DNA from: Chionis minor
Lineage: Eukaryota > Chordata > Aves > Charadriiformes > Chionididae
Direction of reading: 5' to 3'
Assembly (NCBI GenBank): GCA_013398295.1
Contig: VZSF01008943.1
Span: 9,963-73,962, forward strand
DNA: 64,000 nucleotides
Of this stretch, positions 13,577 through 24,883 are shown piece by piece (within the stretch, counting starts at the first letter, position 1; the number at the start of each line of letters is the position of its first letter). The notes under the pieces are model-generated. The model searched no databases. It saw only the letters and a list, made by a program, of their open reading frames with translations, and was not told the origin of the DNA. A program made the position numbers and the translations under genes.

Positions 13577-13695
13577 TTTGTACAGCGGCAGCAAAAGACA
13601 CTTCTCTAGACTTTCTGAACTTTGAAGGCCTGCTGCAAACAATTCCAGAACTAATGACCGAACTGGAAAAGTTGCAAAGATCTTTTATCACGGCA
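13577..13695 (+). other. Exon-like open block, unassigned
   Basis: After an acceptor-like ...ttttgcag the frame starting at the ATT stays open for about 40 codons and reads protein-like: AKDTSLDFLNFEGLLQTIPE followed by LMTELEKLQRSFITA. It closes at a TAA shortly after. The only GT nearby (gcaa|gtttcc) is a poor donor. The sequence does not resemble a serpin. It may be an exon of an unannotated transcript, a relic, or chance. No function proposed. Confidence 0.25.
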
Positions 13696-14236
13696 AGTTT
13701 CCCAGCAACTTAAATACAGGAATCGGGCGAGTTCTTTTTTTAACATAACAAAGGCTTTGAGGATGCACAAATCAGTTTTGCTCCATCACCTTTTCTGACC
13801 CACCCAGCACCTATTTCAGTGTCAATGACTCCAGTAACATTTGTCTGTTGATCACAGAGCTTTCTGCACAGCCGGTCAAAAGTTATTCAGCAAGTTAGAA
13901 ATGATAGCGATAGGACACGCGCTTCCCTACAAGCCCAGAAAGACAGGATCTGAGCTTTTGATTTTTCTTATTTCAATATGCCATTGCAGTGGTTTAGCAA
14001 CGAAAGGATTTTAATACAAGCAGACCAAACCATCCTTATCACACTTTGCACAGAGTCTACTAAATCTATAGGAGCTGGAAAAAATGAACAGTAAAAGTCT
14101 AGCAAAAGTTGGCAGGAATGCAGTCTTGCAAAGCCCAGCAAAAGCGAAACTGCAAACTTTTGCTAGATGGAATTATTTTAATGATTATATTAAAAACCTT
14201 CTTCTCTAGAGAAGCACCTCTCACTTTCCCCTGCAG

Positions 14237-14325
14237 ACCTGCTAAATAAGCAGTATTTCCTCATATTTGTAAGCAATTCCAGTGAAAGTTCTTTAAAAGA
14301 TGATATGTTGGCATTCTGGCTGTAA
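14237..14325 (+). pseudogene. SERPINI2: SERPINI2-like last exon, eroded
   Basis: A good acceptor (cactttcccctgcag) precedes a short frame whose residues NKQYFLIFVSNSSESSL line up without gaps with the strand segment NHPFLFIMKHNPTESIL that I remember from human SERPINI2. Identities are N, I, N, E, S and L, and several other positions are conservative. The strongly conserved HPF is changed to KQY. The following LFMGRV segment is not in frame, and the frame ends at TAA 14323-14325 before the usual C-terminus. Position (6 kb beyond the other serpin exon, same strand) supports the call. The match is short, so chance cannot be ruled out. Confidence 0.45.
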
Positions 14326-14501
14326 AAATTGACTGTGATCTGCATTTCTTTTTGGGTCTTATCTTTTCACTTTTATTTATATCTGAAACAGTTGAACTGT
14401 TTCTGCTAGGGCTGAGGGAAATAATTTGGTATTGCTATTAAAGCTAATCATTATTCACATATAAACTGCCCGTTTACCGTTTCTCATATCTTATTTTTGA
14501 G

Positions 14502-14588
14502 GAGAATATTGACGATGACATAGAAATACCTTGGCAAGGCTTTGAAGAAGCTCTACAAGACTATTACAAAAAGAAATTGCAAAACTGA
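14502..14588 (+). other. Exon-like open block ending in TGA, unassigned
   Basis: An acceptor-like ttatttttgag precedes 28 codons ending at TGA 14586-14588. The residues look protein-like: NIDDDIEIPWQGFEEALQDY then KKKLQN. It follows the eroded serpin last exon but is not serpin-like. Its phase does not join the block at 13,577 through a good donor. It could be the last exon of an unrecognised or alternatively spliced transcript, or chance. Confidence 0.25.
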
Positions 14589-14599
14589 GGTGCGCTCGC

Positions 14600-16290
14600 T
14601 AACCATGTCAAGTGAATGTCAATATATGAAGTTCAGCTGAGGATTTCTTAGTTTCAGTCTTTCTAGGAAGTTCATGCATGTTATTGTAAACAAAAATACC
14701 AGATCGGGAACTGGGGAGGAGAAGGAGCAAACCAAATTCAGCCTACCCCTCTGTAAAAACCCATCTGCAGACTCCCTGCCTACCCAGAAAAGAACTGCTG
14801 TCCATCTGTATGAATACAGTACTGACGTGGTCATCTTCAGGCTTGATGGCTACATCTCACGGCGCACACGCTTGGAAAAAGCTACTGGTGGTATGAAACT
14901 TGATGGTAAACCCCTCTCAACAATGGACATCCCTGCGCTCGTCTTGCCATCCTGCTCATCACACCGATCGTCTCTGGAAAAGCTTTCAAGAAAAGGCTTT
15001 TCGTATCCAAGCTCTTTAGAGTTGTGGGTGTAAGAGACCATGTTCGCTTATGATGGTGAAGCTTGTGAGCAGACGGGAAGGGTGATCCTGGGCAGAGGTG
15101 GAAATTTCAGGGGGCTAAAATGTGGAACACCTTCAAGGCAACAATTGTCACCTGGCCTCACCCTGGGATCAGTGAGTAAATCTCTTCCTTCTTCCACTAT
15201 AATTTCTGCATATGAACAAGAAGTTATGTTTTCTCTTTCCTACAGTTTTGGGGAAAAGTCCCATTCCTAGTTTTAATACTTGAACATGCCTGAATGCTTA
15301 AATACAGTTCTTACATGAAAGGCGAAAACCGTCTAAGCACCCAGACAAACAAATGATTAGTCAAAGTAGAACTGCTGTGTTGGTTTTGGCTACGAAACAG
15401 CAACTAAACGGTTAAATTTTTATAATTTCTTAAGCCATTTTAGTACACCTAGAACTTAATTTGCCTTGTAGAGACACTAGCAAAGGCTGCTGTTTTCCTT
15501 CTTCTGATCTTTTATTTTCTTTTATTTTCTTAGAGCTTTGCCATGAAAGCCACTTTAATCTTTGTAGATAAATCTTCAGGTTTTTGGTTTTTTTTTTTTT
15601 TTCCTCTTAAAGACTTCAGCTGTCTTAAGTCTTTCCATTTCATCATGTTTAAATATTTTAGACAATTTGAAGCCCTATTTATAAATGGATATGATTAAGA
15701 TTAGGCTCTAATAAGTGCTAATCTTTCCCTCCAACCAGGGAGATAAAGCCTGTCTTAAACCTGAACGGCTTAAGACAAGTTCATTTTTTTTAACCTTACA
15801 AAGTGAACAAATAAAACACTATCCAGCAGCTGTATTCACTGGAAGCTCTGAAGATAATCCCTTCCATTTATTACTGCAAAGTGCTTTCCTTTGTAGCTAT
15901 CAACCCGCTTTACCTTCAGATGTGTGGGCTACAGATTACAGAGCTGCCCGAAACTTGGTAATGAAACCTGAACCTCACCTGGTCTCACAGCAAACCTGAA
16001 ACTTGGCTCCACTTTTTGGTACTTTTGACTGAATTTTGAGTGAAGCAGGGCCAATAAAGGCGCTAGTGGTTTTTTTCTTCAAGGCATTTGTGAGCACAAA
16101 TTAATTGCCTAGCCATTTCACCGCTCCTCAAGGTGAACAATATCTCTTTTTGTCAGGTAAACTCCAATGCTTTCAGGTGCGTTCCTCTGTGCAGCGTCGA
16201 GTCCATTTCTGCATGCGCTTAGCTCAGCTCAAGGTTTTTAATCAAACAAGGAGCTCCGGCTGAGCAAGGAAACCCCTATTTATGAAGAAC
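14600..16290. other. Spacer, no gene recognised
   Basis: Unique sequence. An 87-codon open stretch at about 15,739-15,999 (+) follows a good acceptor (ccctccaaccag) and ends in TGA, but its residues match nothing I know. Overlapping ORFs around 14,674-15,270 on both strands are of the same low quality. Confidence 0.45.
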
Positions 16291-16293
16291 GCT

Positions 16294-16450
16294 AAAAAAT
16301 TATTGAGCACGACAATGTAGCCCTGGAGTTCTGGGAAGTGCAAACTAAAAAATTATTGAGCATGACAACGCAGCCCTGGAGTTCTGGGAAGTACAAACTA
16401 CAAAATTACTGAACACAACAACATAGCCCTGGAGTTCTGGGAAGCGCGAA
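16294..16450. repeat. Minisatellite, three copies of a 53-bp unit
   Basis: Copies begin near 16,298, 16,351 and 16,404, each with an aattattgag/aattactgaa segment followed by ccctggagttctgggaag. The offset is exactly 53 bases throughout, with a few substitutions between copies. Each copy carries the palindromic nonamer TTCTGGGAA (16,329-16,337; 16,382-16,390; 16,435-16,443), which fits the STAT-type consensus TTCNNNGAA. Regulatory function is inference. Confidence 0.85.
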
Positions 16451-19400
16451 GGACAGTTTTGACAGTAAACGAAACGTGAAATAGAGACTTTGATCTCAGG
16501 GTTTTTACTGAATGACAGGCTGAAAAGCTGGAGCATTTTATGACACGGAGCATGAGCTTTGGTTCAGTGAGCACAAGAGTCATGTAAGCTCCTTGGATAA
16601 CTGGCGTGTTTCCATCACCATCTTCCTCCAACGTGCATCCTGCTTGGGTTTGTCTTCCCAGCAGGCTTAGCCAGCCCTCTCCTATCAAGCAAAAGGGATT
16701 ACGCTCTTCAGGGGTTGACCTGCATTTAAATAGCTCTAATACTTCAGACCATCTTAAATGGGATCTGGTATGACTAAAAGTATAACGTGCTCCACAGCTG
16801 ATTGATTGGTGGCTTTCATTCCACATATGGATCTGCAGCCAAAAATGGTGGAGGAAGAGGGAAAACAAGGTTCTTGCTGTACGACAAAATGGAGCAAATA
16901 ATTCACAACTAACGACTGACATGGTCTCCTCTTGAAGACTAAAAATACTCTGCTTTTATTGAAGGTGTATTGGTAGTGTGTGGTCAGGTAAGTAAACCCA
17001 ATGTTATTTCCATTTCTTGCCTGATCACAAGAACAAGCTGTTCCAGAGCAAATTTAAAGTTCATTTCCTGCAAATGCTGGTTTATGAGATTTTAAAACCG
17101 GCATTTGGTAAATGTTCATGAAAGTGGGATTTGAACTGCATGAATGTTTGTGGAAAGTGAACAAAAGGAGCTTGAGAAAAGAAAAGAATTATATTTTCTG
17201 TTCCTTCTTCATTTTCAGTATTAATGTAATTCACAGCTCTCCAACCTCAGAAAGCTCGAAATCTTGGGTCTGGGACCTCACCTTCAGAGGGGTGGCATCT
17301 CCCTATCCTATCAGTCTCTGCCATAGGCACACTGGTCCTACAGCCCACCAGAGGCAGGAAGGATGGGGAGAGGGACTTTTCTGAAGAGGAGCCTCCTCTC
17401 CTCCTTCAGCAGCTCTTCCCTCCAGCCAACCTCTCCGTACTGAAACGCAGCCGCACTCAGCGACTCACCTCTGTGAGTGGCAGGAGGCTGGACGGGAGGA
17501 AAATTGGCCAAATCAAGCCCCAGGGCCACAAACTGTATAATAGTCCTCTAACTCAAGGGTTGAGCCTTATGGTATGGAAATGGGGTCAGGGAATGCAATG
17601 CAGGGAGTTGACTAGGAACGCCCAAATGACTGATTTTCATCACTCTGTAAACTGCCCAGTACTGAACTCAACTTATTTGAGACCCCCTTATTTTCCTGTG
17701 CATCTTGCAGCTCTCCATCTTTCATCTCTGCATTGAGGGGCTAAATCTGATGCACCTTACCTAAAGTTACAGAGGGAATCCATTTACAAACTTTCCCGTG
17801 TTTCAGAGTTCCTCAGTCCTGATCCAGTAGAAGCTGCTTCCAGTTATTCCACAACAGGAATAAACAGCCTTTTACCTTGTTTGAAACTGAAGCTTGAAAC
17901 AAATTTAAGGGACTAAAAATCAAAGTAGGAATGTGGGTTGGTACAAAACGCTAAAAGTCACTCTTGGTACGGTTCTTGCCTCTCTGCTCAGGCATTCCTT
18001 CTAACTAGGTTCAAATACAGAGTTTCAAAAACAGTTTAAAACTATTTTAATATGGACTGAATAGACAAAACCTACAAAATCAACAAATCTGGTTTCCCTT
18101 GCTGTCAAGAGCAGTATGAGAACAAAGGTAGACAATGGCAACAGGAGCAGCCTTAAAAAACACGGAAGGTTTATAACTTATAGCACAACTCCACCAGATG
18201 GATTTTAGTTGAATTTCAGTCTTTTTTTTCCCTTATAAACTTTACATTTACTTTCAAGAAAAGTGACTCCCTGAGAAATCAGGCACGCACTCCTTTATTT
18301 TTTGCGATCTACATTTGTGGAAGTTGATTGCAAAAATACAAAATTATGTTTATGGAAATCAGATCTAAGTAAATGAAGCAAAAAATAGAACTGAACACCA
18401 GAGATGACACATAAAACGGCTAAAAGTTAAATAATCTAATTATAAATATGGTGATGTATAGGATGCCAGCATCAAATTCTGCATTACTTCATCTCTCATG
18501 TATGTAAACCTAATGGCCCAAACCTCATATAAAACAAGCTCTTGATACTCTTCCAGCTAAAGTACTTGATCCAGAGCTCACAAAGTCAGTATGAATCATT
18601 TAAGTTTTGAAAGTTGAATGCCAATTTTTCTGCAGAAAATTACCTTGCGTATAAACTAAAAGGAAGGTCTTGCATTTTTCCTCGTGGAACCTTTGTAATC
18701 AAAAGTAGTCCTGAGTATTATAACGATGATTGAGACATAATTTATCTAGAATAATGTATTACTTTTACATCCTTTAAAGGTAACAGGTAAGTAGCACATG
18801 TACAATGCCTTTCAGTAAGGCATCGTTATAGAGTATGTGATACGAAGAATTATATTTACGTGGCTACTAACAATGTTTTTCCTACAGGAAAGAACATGCT
18901 TAAATGCTACAAAACACGGGTCCGAATAAGGTTCAGAATACACTCCGGCTATCGCTCACGGCACAGTTCCACTGTGGACACTGCTCTGCTCTGTCACGAC
19001 GAAGACGAGACAGAAGGATGCAGACATGGGAGTTTAAGATGATATAGCCTGCTCTGTATTCAGCTACTGGTTGCTTTTAAAGGTGAGGCTTGTGTAAACC
19101 TCTTCTAAAAATAGTATTTTTCCTGTTGCCAATATCACTTTTTATTCTGAAGTGCTCATTTTCTGCCAGGTAAGAGGTAAGAGAGCCTAAGATGGCTCCA
19201 GCTTGCAAGGTCTTTGGAACTACTTTGTTAAAACAGATAATGATTTATATCTACTTTTTCACCAAAACACTTTTTGGTCAAACAGAAAACAACTCCAAAG
19301 TTGTTTCAAAGAAGGGTGCATTAGGACTTATTTTTAGATTCATATGCATTATGCAAACTACAGTTCCTTCTCGAGATCAAAAAATCCATATGTGTTTCCA

Positions 19401-20570
19401 CAGGTTCTCAACACAAATTGCCTGTCAGGGTAAAATCTTGAAAACTGTACTGTAACCAGGATGATGAAGGAAAATTACTGCCAGACAGATTATATAGTCA
19501 AGAAAAACTGTGTAAGTTATTTTGTGCCTCCTAGCTTGAATACATATGGGACAAATGCAAATTTTCCAAATGAAATACAGCTTAGAGTGCATAAATTTCA
19601 AGCAGATATTAGTTTGCACTTATTAAAGCTTGGCTTGGATCATAAACGGGGTGCTTTTTCCTGAAATGCCATCTTTTCCTTAAAGACTGTTTCTTCCCCT
19701 AAAGGAGCATCAATTACAAATAATGGTCTAGCCACCAAAATTGGAAGGGCTACACTCGAAGCAAATAAACTGAAAAAAATATGATTGATTAAAAAAATTA
19801 TTATCTTGCCATGCGCTCTAGGTATCCTTTGAGGGAACGGCATGGGGGTTATTGCTTATTGGCAGATACATAAATACCTGGTCTGGGGTAGGCAAGAAGT
19901 GATGCACAGATCTATAATGGCACATATCGGCAGGGTGGGTATAGATAGAGCTTTTCTGAAAAATTAAATGTCAGAAGGAAGCCCTATAGCTCTCTGGGTC
20001 GTGAGCACTAACTAAAGGTTACCGTTAGCAGTGGATAACGGGACAAATTGTACGAAAAGCTATTCGAAGCCTCCTTGCACTCAGACAGGTTGATTTAGAT
20101 TTAGCTGCGTAAAGCACAGCACTAAATCAGCAGGAAGAGTATATTGGTTCCTCCAGAGACGGAGATCTAAATAAATAATGAGTTAAGAATGAAAACATAG
20201 AAGATCCCAGACACCAGGATAAACAGAGGCATGCTTTGCAGCAGCTTTGGGAATAAAGGTGGAAACGAGATGGGAAGACGACTTGCAGCAGAAGCCGTAC
20301 AGGTGTTGGGGAGAGGACACGGCTGCCTTTTGCAGCACAGCCGGCTACTGGTTGGGTTTATCTACGGAAAGGTGGATCCAAGCCAGCTCTAACATGGCTG
20401 GTCGAGGACAGTCAGTACCATCGGGGACGATTCCCCCGTTGCCGTGCTTTTCAGGGCGCCGCCGACCGCTTCTGCCGGCGGGGGAATGCAGCTCACACCA
20501 GCATTACCCCACGCAGCAGCGTGAAAACACCAGCCACGAATTTTTGTTTTTACTGTAGAAAAGCCTCCGC
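16451..20570. other. Spacer upstream of the ZBBX promoter
   Basis: No gene recognised. A 50-codon block at 18,890-19,042 (+) follows a good acceptor (tttttcctacag), is relatively CpG-rich and ends in TGA. It is unassigned. A 174-codon minus-strand ORF (16,398-16,922) is the longest ORF in the window but has no recognisable domain and overlaps the 53-bp minisatellite. Confidence 0.45.
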
Positions 20571-20574
20571 GCTT

Positions 20575-21022
20575 ATCGAGAGAGTCCAGGGGACGGCTAC
20601 GAAGATGATCGAGGGAATGGAGCGCCTCTCCGAAGATGATTGAGGGAATGGAGCACCTCTCCGATGAGGAAAGGCTGAGAGACCTGGGTCCGCTTAGCCT
20701 GGAGAAGGGAAGACTGAGGGGACCTCAACACCAGTGAACACCAACAGGGCAGGACAGGGCCGGGCTTTTAGCGGTGCCCAGCGACAGGACAAGGGGCAAC
20801 GGGCACAAACTGGAAGTTCCATCTGAACACGAGGAGGAACTTCTTTCCTTTGAGGGTGGCAGAGGACTGGAAGAGGCTGTCCGGGAGGTGGTGGAGCCAC
20901 CGACTCCGGAGACATTCCCAACCCGCCTGGACGCCATCAACCCGCTGTGGGTGGACCTGCTCTGCCAGGGGGGTCGGACTAGTTGATCCCCACAGGTCCC
21001 TTCCAACACCTAACGTTCCGTG
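20575..21022 (+). mobile_element. CR1-type LINE fragment, 3' end, + strand
   Basis: The stretch follows the bird CR1 3' consensus in order: gagtccaggggacggctac, gaagatgatcgaggg, gagcacctctcc, gaggaaaggctgagagacct, gcttagcctggagaag, a ggaggaacttctttcc block, and finally ggtcccttccaacacc. It lacks any intact reverse transcriptase. It is oriented like ZBBX and ends about 100 bases before the CpG island. It contains its own small tandem duplication (see separate entry). Confidence 0.9.
20601..20662 (+). repeat. 31-bp tandem duplication inside the CR1 fragment
   Basis: The unit from gaagatgat to gcctctcc is present twice, starting at 20,601 and 20,632, with two differences (gatc/gatt and gcgcc/gcacc). 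CR1 consensus has this segment once, so it is a local duplication after or during insertion. Confidence 0.85.
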
Positions 21023-21089
21023 AGGAGAAAAAAAAATAAAATCGTGAAGAAAGTACATTAGGAAACTTAAAATTCAGGGGATAGAAGCG

Positions 21090-21520
21090 CTGCAGACGTG
21101 CTGCAGTATCTCAGGGCTTTTGGAGGGCCTTGTGGGCCCGCTGGCTGCTGGCGGTGCGTGTGGCAGCCCCCCCCTGCCGCCGCGGGGCTCTGCGGGAAGC
21201 GGCGGGGCCGGGCCGGGAGCCGGGAATGCCCGGNNNNNNNNNNNNNNNNNNNNNNNNNNNNNNNNNNNNNNNNNNNNNNNNNNNNNNNNNNNNNNNNNNN
21301 NNNNNNNNNNNNNNNCCCTTCCCGCCTCCCGGCGCGAAGGGCTGAGGGAATATTTGGGAAGAGGTGCCAGTGCCCCCGCGTTGTGCCGGGGCGCTCCCTC
21401 GGCGCCGACCCTGACAGTTCTGTGTTGGCCTGCTCCGCTTTTCGCTTTATTCCACCCTCCCACCCCCTCCTTTAAGGTTTTCTGCTTTTAGGCCGCCGGT
21501 CGAGGCGGTTTCCGTCTTCC
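21090..21520. promoter_or_regulatory. CpG island, likely ZBBX promoter
   Basis: This is one of only two strongly GC- and CpG-rich stretches in an otherwise AT-rich window (blocks such as gccgcggggctctgcggg and ggcgccgaccctgac). It lies 3.3 kb upstream of the ZBBX start codon. The first ZBBX coding exon has an acceptor upstream of its ATG, so a non-coding first exon must lie further upstream, and this island is the best place for it. An assembly gap sits in the middle. ORFs crossing the gap are GC-driven artefacts. Transcription start and direction cannot be read from sequence; a bidirectional promoter is possible. Confidence 0.65.
21234..21315. other. Assembly gap of 82 N
   Basis: Undetermined bases in the core of the CpG island, flanked by gcccgg and cccttcccgc. 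A very GC-rich sequence that failed in sequencing is the usual cause. The true length may differ. A single further N lies at 55,242. Confidence 0.99.
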
Positions 21521-22466
21521 CTGGCCTTCCTGCCTTTCGTCAGTCTTCTTGGAAAACAGAGCCGTCAAACAACCAACCGACCAAGTGTGCCGCTTTTACA
21601 GTAGGGCTTTTTTATTTTTTTTTTAATTTTTTTTTAATAGCCTTTTTTGGCTGCCCTTGTGCATTGGTCTGTGTCTGTCCAGAGCTGTCGCCTGGGCCGA
21701 CTGTACGCCTTGCTCCGCGGAGACTGGAGCGTGGCGGGTCTTTGGTCGGTGTATGAAAGGCCAGTACTGACTTTTGCCTGTTTTTTATCCCCACCAGCTT
21801 CTTTCTTTGCTCTGCTTATTTCTGGGCCACGCTGCTGCGGGACTTCTCAGGGCAATTACTGTAGCTAGATAGCATGGATAAGGCACCTGCCTCACGAAAC
21901 ATGCTTAGTAATGTCGTGTTTTATTATTATTATTATATTTTTTTAAGTAGTCTGCACGGAGAGAGGCGATTCTTCTAGTGTCTTTCATGTTTGTAGTTAC
22001 TTAAAATGTAGTTGCAATCCTAGTTCTTGCTTAAGCACAGAAGAAGCAGCTGGTAGAAAGAAGCGTTGACTTCTCAGAGTTGTGGAGACAACACATCTTT
22101 CCCATGTGTGGCAGAATTGCTGACTACAGGAAAATAATTCAGGGAAAGTACCATTTAGCTGTTTTAATCTGTTTTTCCACCAGATTTACTTTGCGCGCGG
22201 TATACAGCATTAAACATGGAAATGGATGATTTGTTTAAAAATAGAAAGTGGAGTTTGGAATCGGTGATGTCACAGATATTGGGGCATGGGGAATATGTTT
22301 ATCCCAAGAGACTGAGAGTAGAATACCTGACTGCTGGATTTAGACTAGCTCTTAGGAGCAGATTTACACGGTGATCAAAGTTCGTGTGATTGATTTATTT
22401 ATTTCTTAGTTTGTTCTTCTTTTTAAATTTTATTTTAATGTCACTCCCTCCTCCCTGCCCAAGCAG

Positions 22467-22611
22467 TGGAAGGTTAAAAGGCATTATTTGGAAGAATCAG
22501 AAGTCTCGGTCGATGCAATCAGCAGCAAATGGCTGGGGAGCAATGCTAGACAAAGTCTTTGTTAGACTACGAATTCTTCTTCAAAAGGAAACAGTTTGGT
22601 TTGAATTATTG
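22467..22611 (+). other. Candidate 5' non-coding exon of ZBBX
   Basis: A pyrimidine-rich acceptor (cctccctgcccaagcag) and a near-perfect donor (ttg|gtaagt) bound 145 bases between the CpG island and the first coding exon. If spliced to 24,796 it would add untranslated leader only, since the open frame through it would meet TGA overlapping the ZBBX start. Evidence is splice-site quality and position alone. Confidence 0.25.
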
Positions 22612-23887
22612 GTAAGTGGATAGGGCTCAGTCTAGCATGAAATCCGTGTTCATGGTTATGATAATTGGATGTGAGCTATTATATATACGGTAGTATCCCT
22701 TTGGATTTCATGGGTTTATTGATGTGAGAAAGCTGTTGGAATTTAGTCTGCTCTAGTTAAACTCCTGTAGTCTGAAACAAACTGCAGCCATCTTCAGCTG
22801 TCTTTAAGTTATAAAGCTATCTTTAAATTGATTAGAAAGAAATTTGTGCTAAGCTGAGATATAGGATATATGGGATTTGTGTTCATTTAGCTATACAGAC
22901 TGTAAAATTAAATTGACTGAAATTTCATTTAGCAGAAACACCATTTTTTGTTCTGTTCAGTTGCGCTGCATAGCCATTAGCAGCACAGAGGAATCTGCGA
23001 GAATGATGAAATCCGAGTACTTGTGTGTGTAGAAGAGCAGGCAGAAAGGATGTGGATAATTAATGCTTGATTTATTTATGTTGATGAGTTGGTTTACTCT
23101 TTGCCTCACTGGAAAATTGGCTTATTTATTAGAAAGAGAAAAGGAGTCATAGGTAAACAAAAAGCACACAGAAAAAGGGAACTCTTACCTGTGTTTAAAT
23201 TGCAAGTCTCTGAAAAATAAAGTTATGCTTTAATAGCTGTTAAATGAATTAATGTATTTTCTCAGAACAATTCAGGTTTTTGATCACCTTCTGTCTGTCT
23301 ATATCTCCTGCTGCCTATAACTTGGTGCCTTTTCTTTTTTTCAGCCAGTATTGCTGTATTCCCAAAACTTTGTAGATGGTTTTATTTGTGATACTATCAC
23401 AATGTTTAAGTTACCTCTTTAAATATTTGCTTCCAGTGGAATGTGTTAACATTTATAAAAAAAATGAGTTAACTATTTTCCCTCCTTGAGCTTGGTAAGC
23501 TGGCTTCAGTCGTTTACCTCCATTTTTACTATTAGGTAATTTTTGGGCTACACCAATGGCAGTGTGTTATCCTTGCCTGTCTAGATGCACTAGTCCTGCT
23601 AGCATACATTGGCCAAGAGAAGAACCTTCTATTCTAAGTTAACAGAATCTTTTTTTATCTTAGAATGTGATAAAAGAATAATTGTTTTGAAATGATAGCT
23701 ACGAATGGAGTGCTTGGTTTTTCCAGCACAGTAAGAAGCATGTTTTGAGTGTGCATCTGGCGTTTGTCAGCACTGAAACGTCATCGCTCTTAGGTTCTGT
23801 CGCACCAGCTGTTTTAACTGTTTGTGACGTGCCACTGACATGTGTTTTGCTTCATGGGTGGAGGTGTTATTTGGACTTATTAATTAA

Positions 23888-23907
23888 ATTAAAATTATAA
23901 TTTTAAT
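23888..23907. repeat. Perfect 20-bp AT-only palindrome
   Basis: attaaaatta followed directly by taattttaat forms a perfect palindrome without a loop, set in AT-rich sequence upstream of the first ZBBX coding exon. Probably low-complexity sequence. Confidence 0.7.
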
Positions 23908-24035
23908 CATATTAATGTTAATTTTTGGGTCTATGTGTGAACAGGCAGCTGAGCTTTTGCTCTTGAGCACAGTTATACATTTGATGTGTTTCAACTAAGC
24001 GTCTCCACATCGTTTCAGTTAGGTCCTGCTTTCAG

Positions 24036-24088
24036 CGGGAATCTGATAGCTGACAGTTGAAGCACAGTTTCCAAACATCCTGAAAGTG
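24036..24088 (+). other. Candidate 5' non-coding exon of ZBBX
   Basis: The acceptor gtcctgctttcag and the donor gtg|gtaagt bound 53 bases upstream of the first coding exon. No conserved reading frame. Position and splice sites are the only support, and it competes with the candidate at 22,467-22,611. Confidence 0.2.
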
Positions 24089-24795
24089 GTAAGTCTCTGG
24101 ACTATAAAGTTGGTTTTTTTCCTTTTCCACGTGCATCCCAGCAGCACAAGAAAACGTTCAGCTTTGGCACTGTGCTTGGCAGCGATTGTCGGCGTGTTTC
24201 TTCCAGCAGACTGCTTAGTCTGTACTGGTTATAATGCAGACATTCTAGCGCAGGGATGGTGTGGATATTATGCCCCAGTTGGGACTCTGTGCTGTATGAA
24301 TTTGCTTGTTGGAAAAGTATTTTACAACCTTGTCTTTAAAATCCTGCTATCAAAGTTTGAGAGTAGGGAATAACTCTGCTCTGCAAGTTATCATATTCTT
24401 TTTGTATCAATTTGTATATGACAGAAGACATTTATCTTTCCAAATCATTTGAGATGGGTGGACTTTACAGCCATTGGTACAATTTTCTCCTCTGTGCTTT
24501 CTATGGGTCTGGTTCAAGAAAGCTGTGTTTTATTTAACATTAAACTGCTTCCATTGAACTTTAGGGGATTGCCCAAATGAAACAGACAAGTAAATCTTTT
24601 CCCTGGTATCATAAATGTAATAAAAAGTTTTTCTTTCAGACTAATGTAATCTAGAGTTGCTTTAGGATTTTATTGGCACTTCATACACACAAGTTCTGTG
24701 CTCCATTTCTTTTCTTCTTTTACTGCTTTAATTTCAATCAAATTCCCATTTCAACAGGTTGCTAGCTGTAGATCATTGAAATTCATTTTTTTTAG

Positions 24796-24883
24796 AAGAG
24801 ATTATACTGGGAATCATGAGCTTCAATGACTTTGTAATACTCCCAGGATCAAAAACTGGAACCTCGGTGAGATTAAAAGCAAA
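24796..24883 (+). CDS. ZBBX: ZBBX exon with start codon (coding exon 1)
   Basis: The acceptor cattttttttag ends at 24,795, so part of the 5' UTR is in this exon and an upstream exon exists. ATG is at 24,816-24,818. The protein begins [18 protein letters not shown], matching the remembered human start (M..KDFVVLPWGKPGNSV). The donor gtaagt follows two bases into codon 23. Confidence 0.93.

Noticed and set aside
16398..16922. 174-codon minus-strand ORF, the longest in the window
   Set aside because: No recognisable domain, part of it is the 53-bp minisatellite read in reverse, and no promoter or splice context. Treated as chance.
20774..20986. 70-codon + ORF and overlapping minus ORFs at 20.7-21.0 kb
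   Set aside because: They lie entirely in the CR1 3' region, which is non-coding or only relic coding in such fragments.
21074..21491. Several ORFs on both strands crossing the N gap
   Set aside because: They are open only because N codons cannot contain stops and the flanks are GC-rich.
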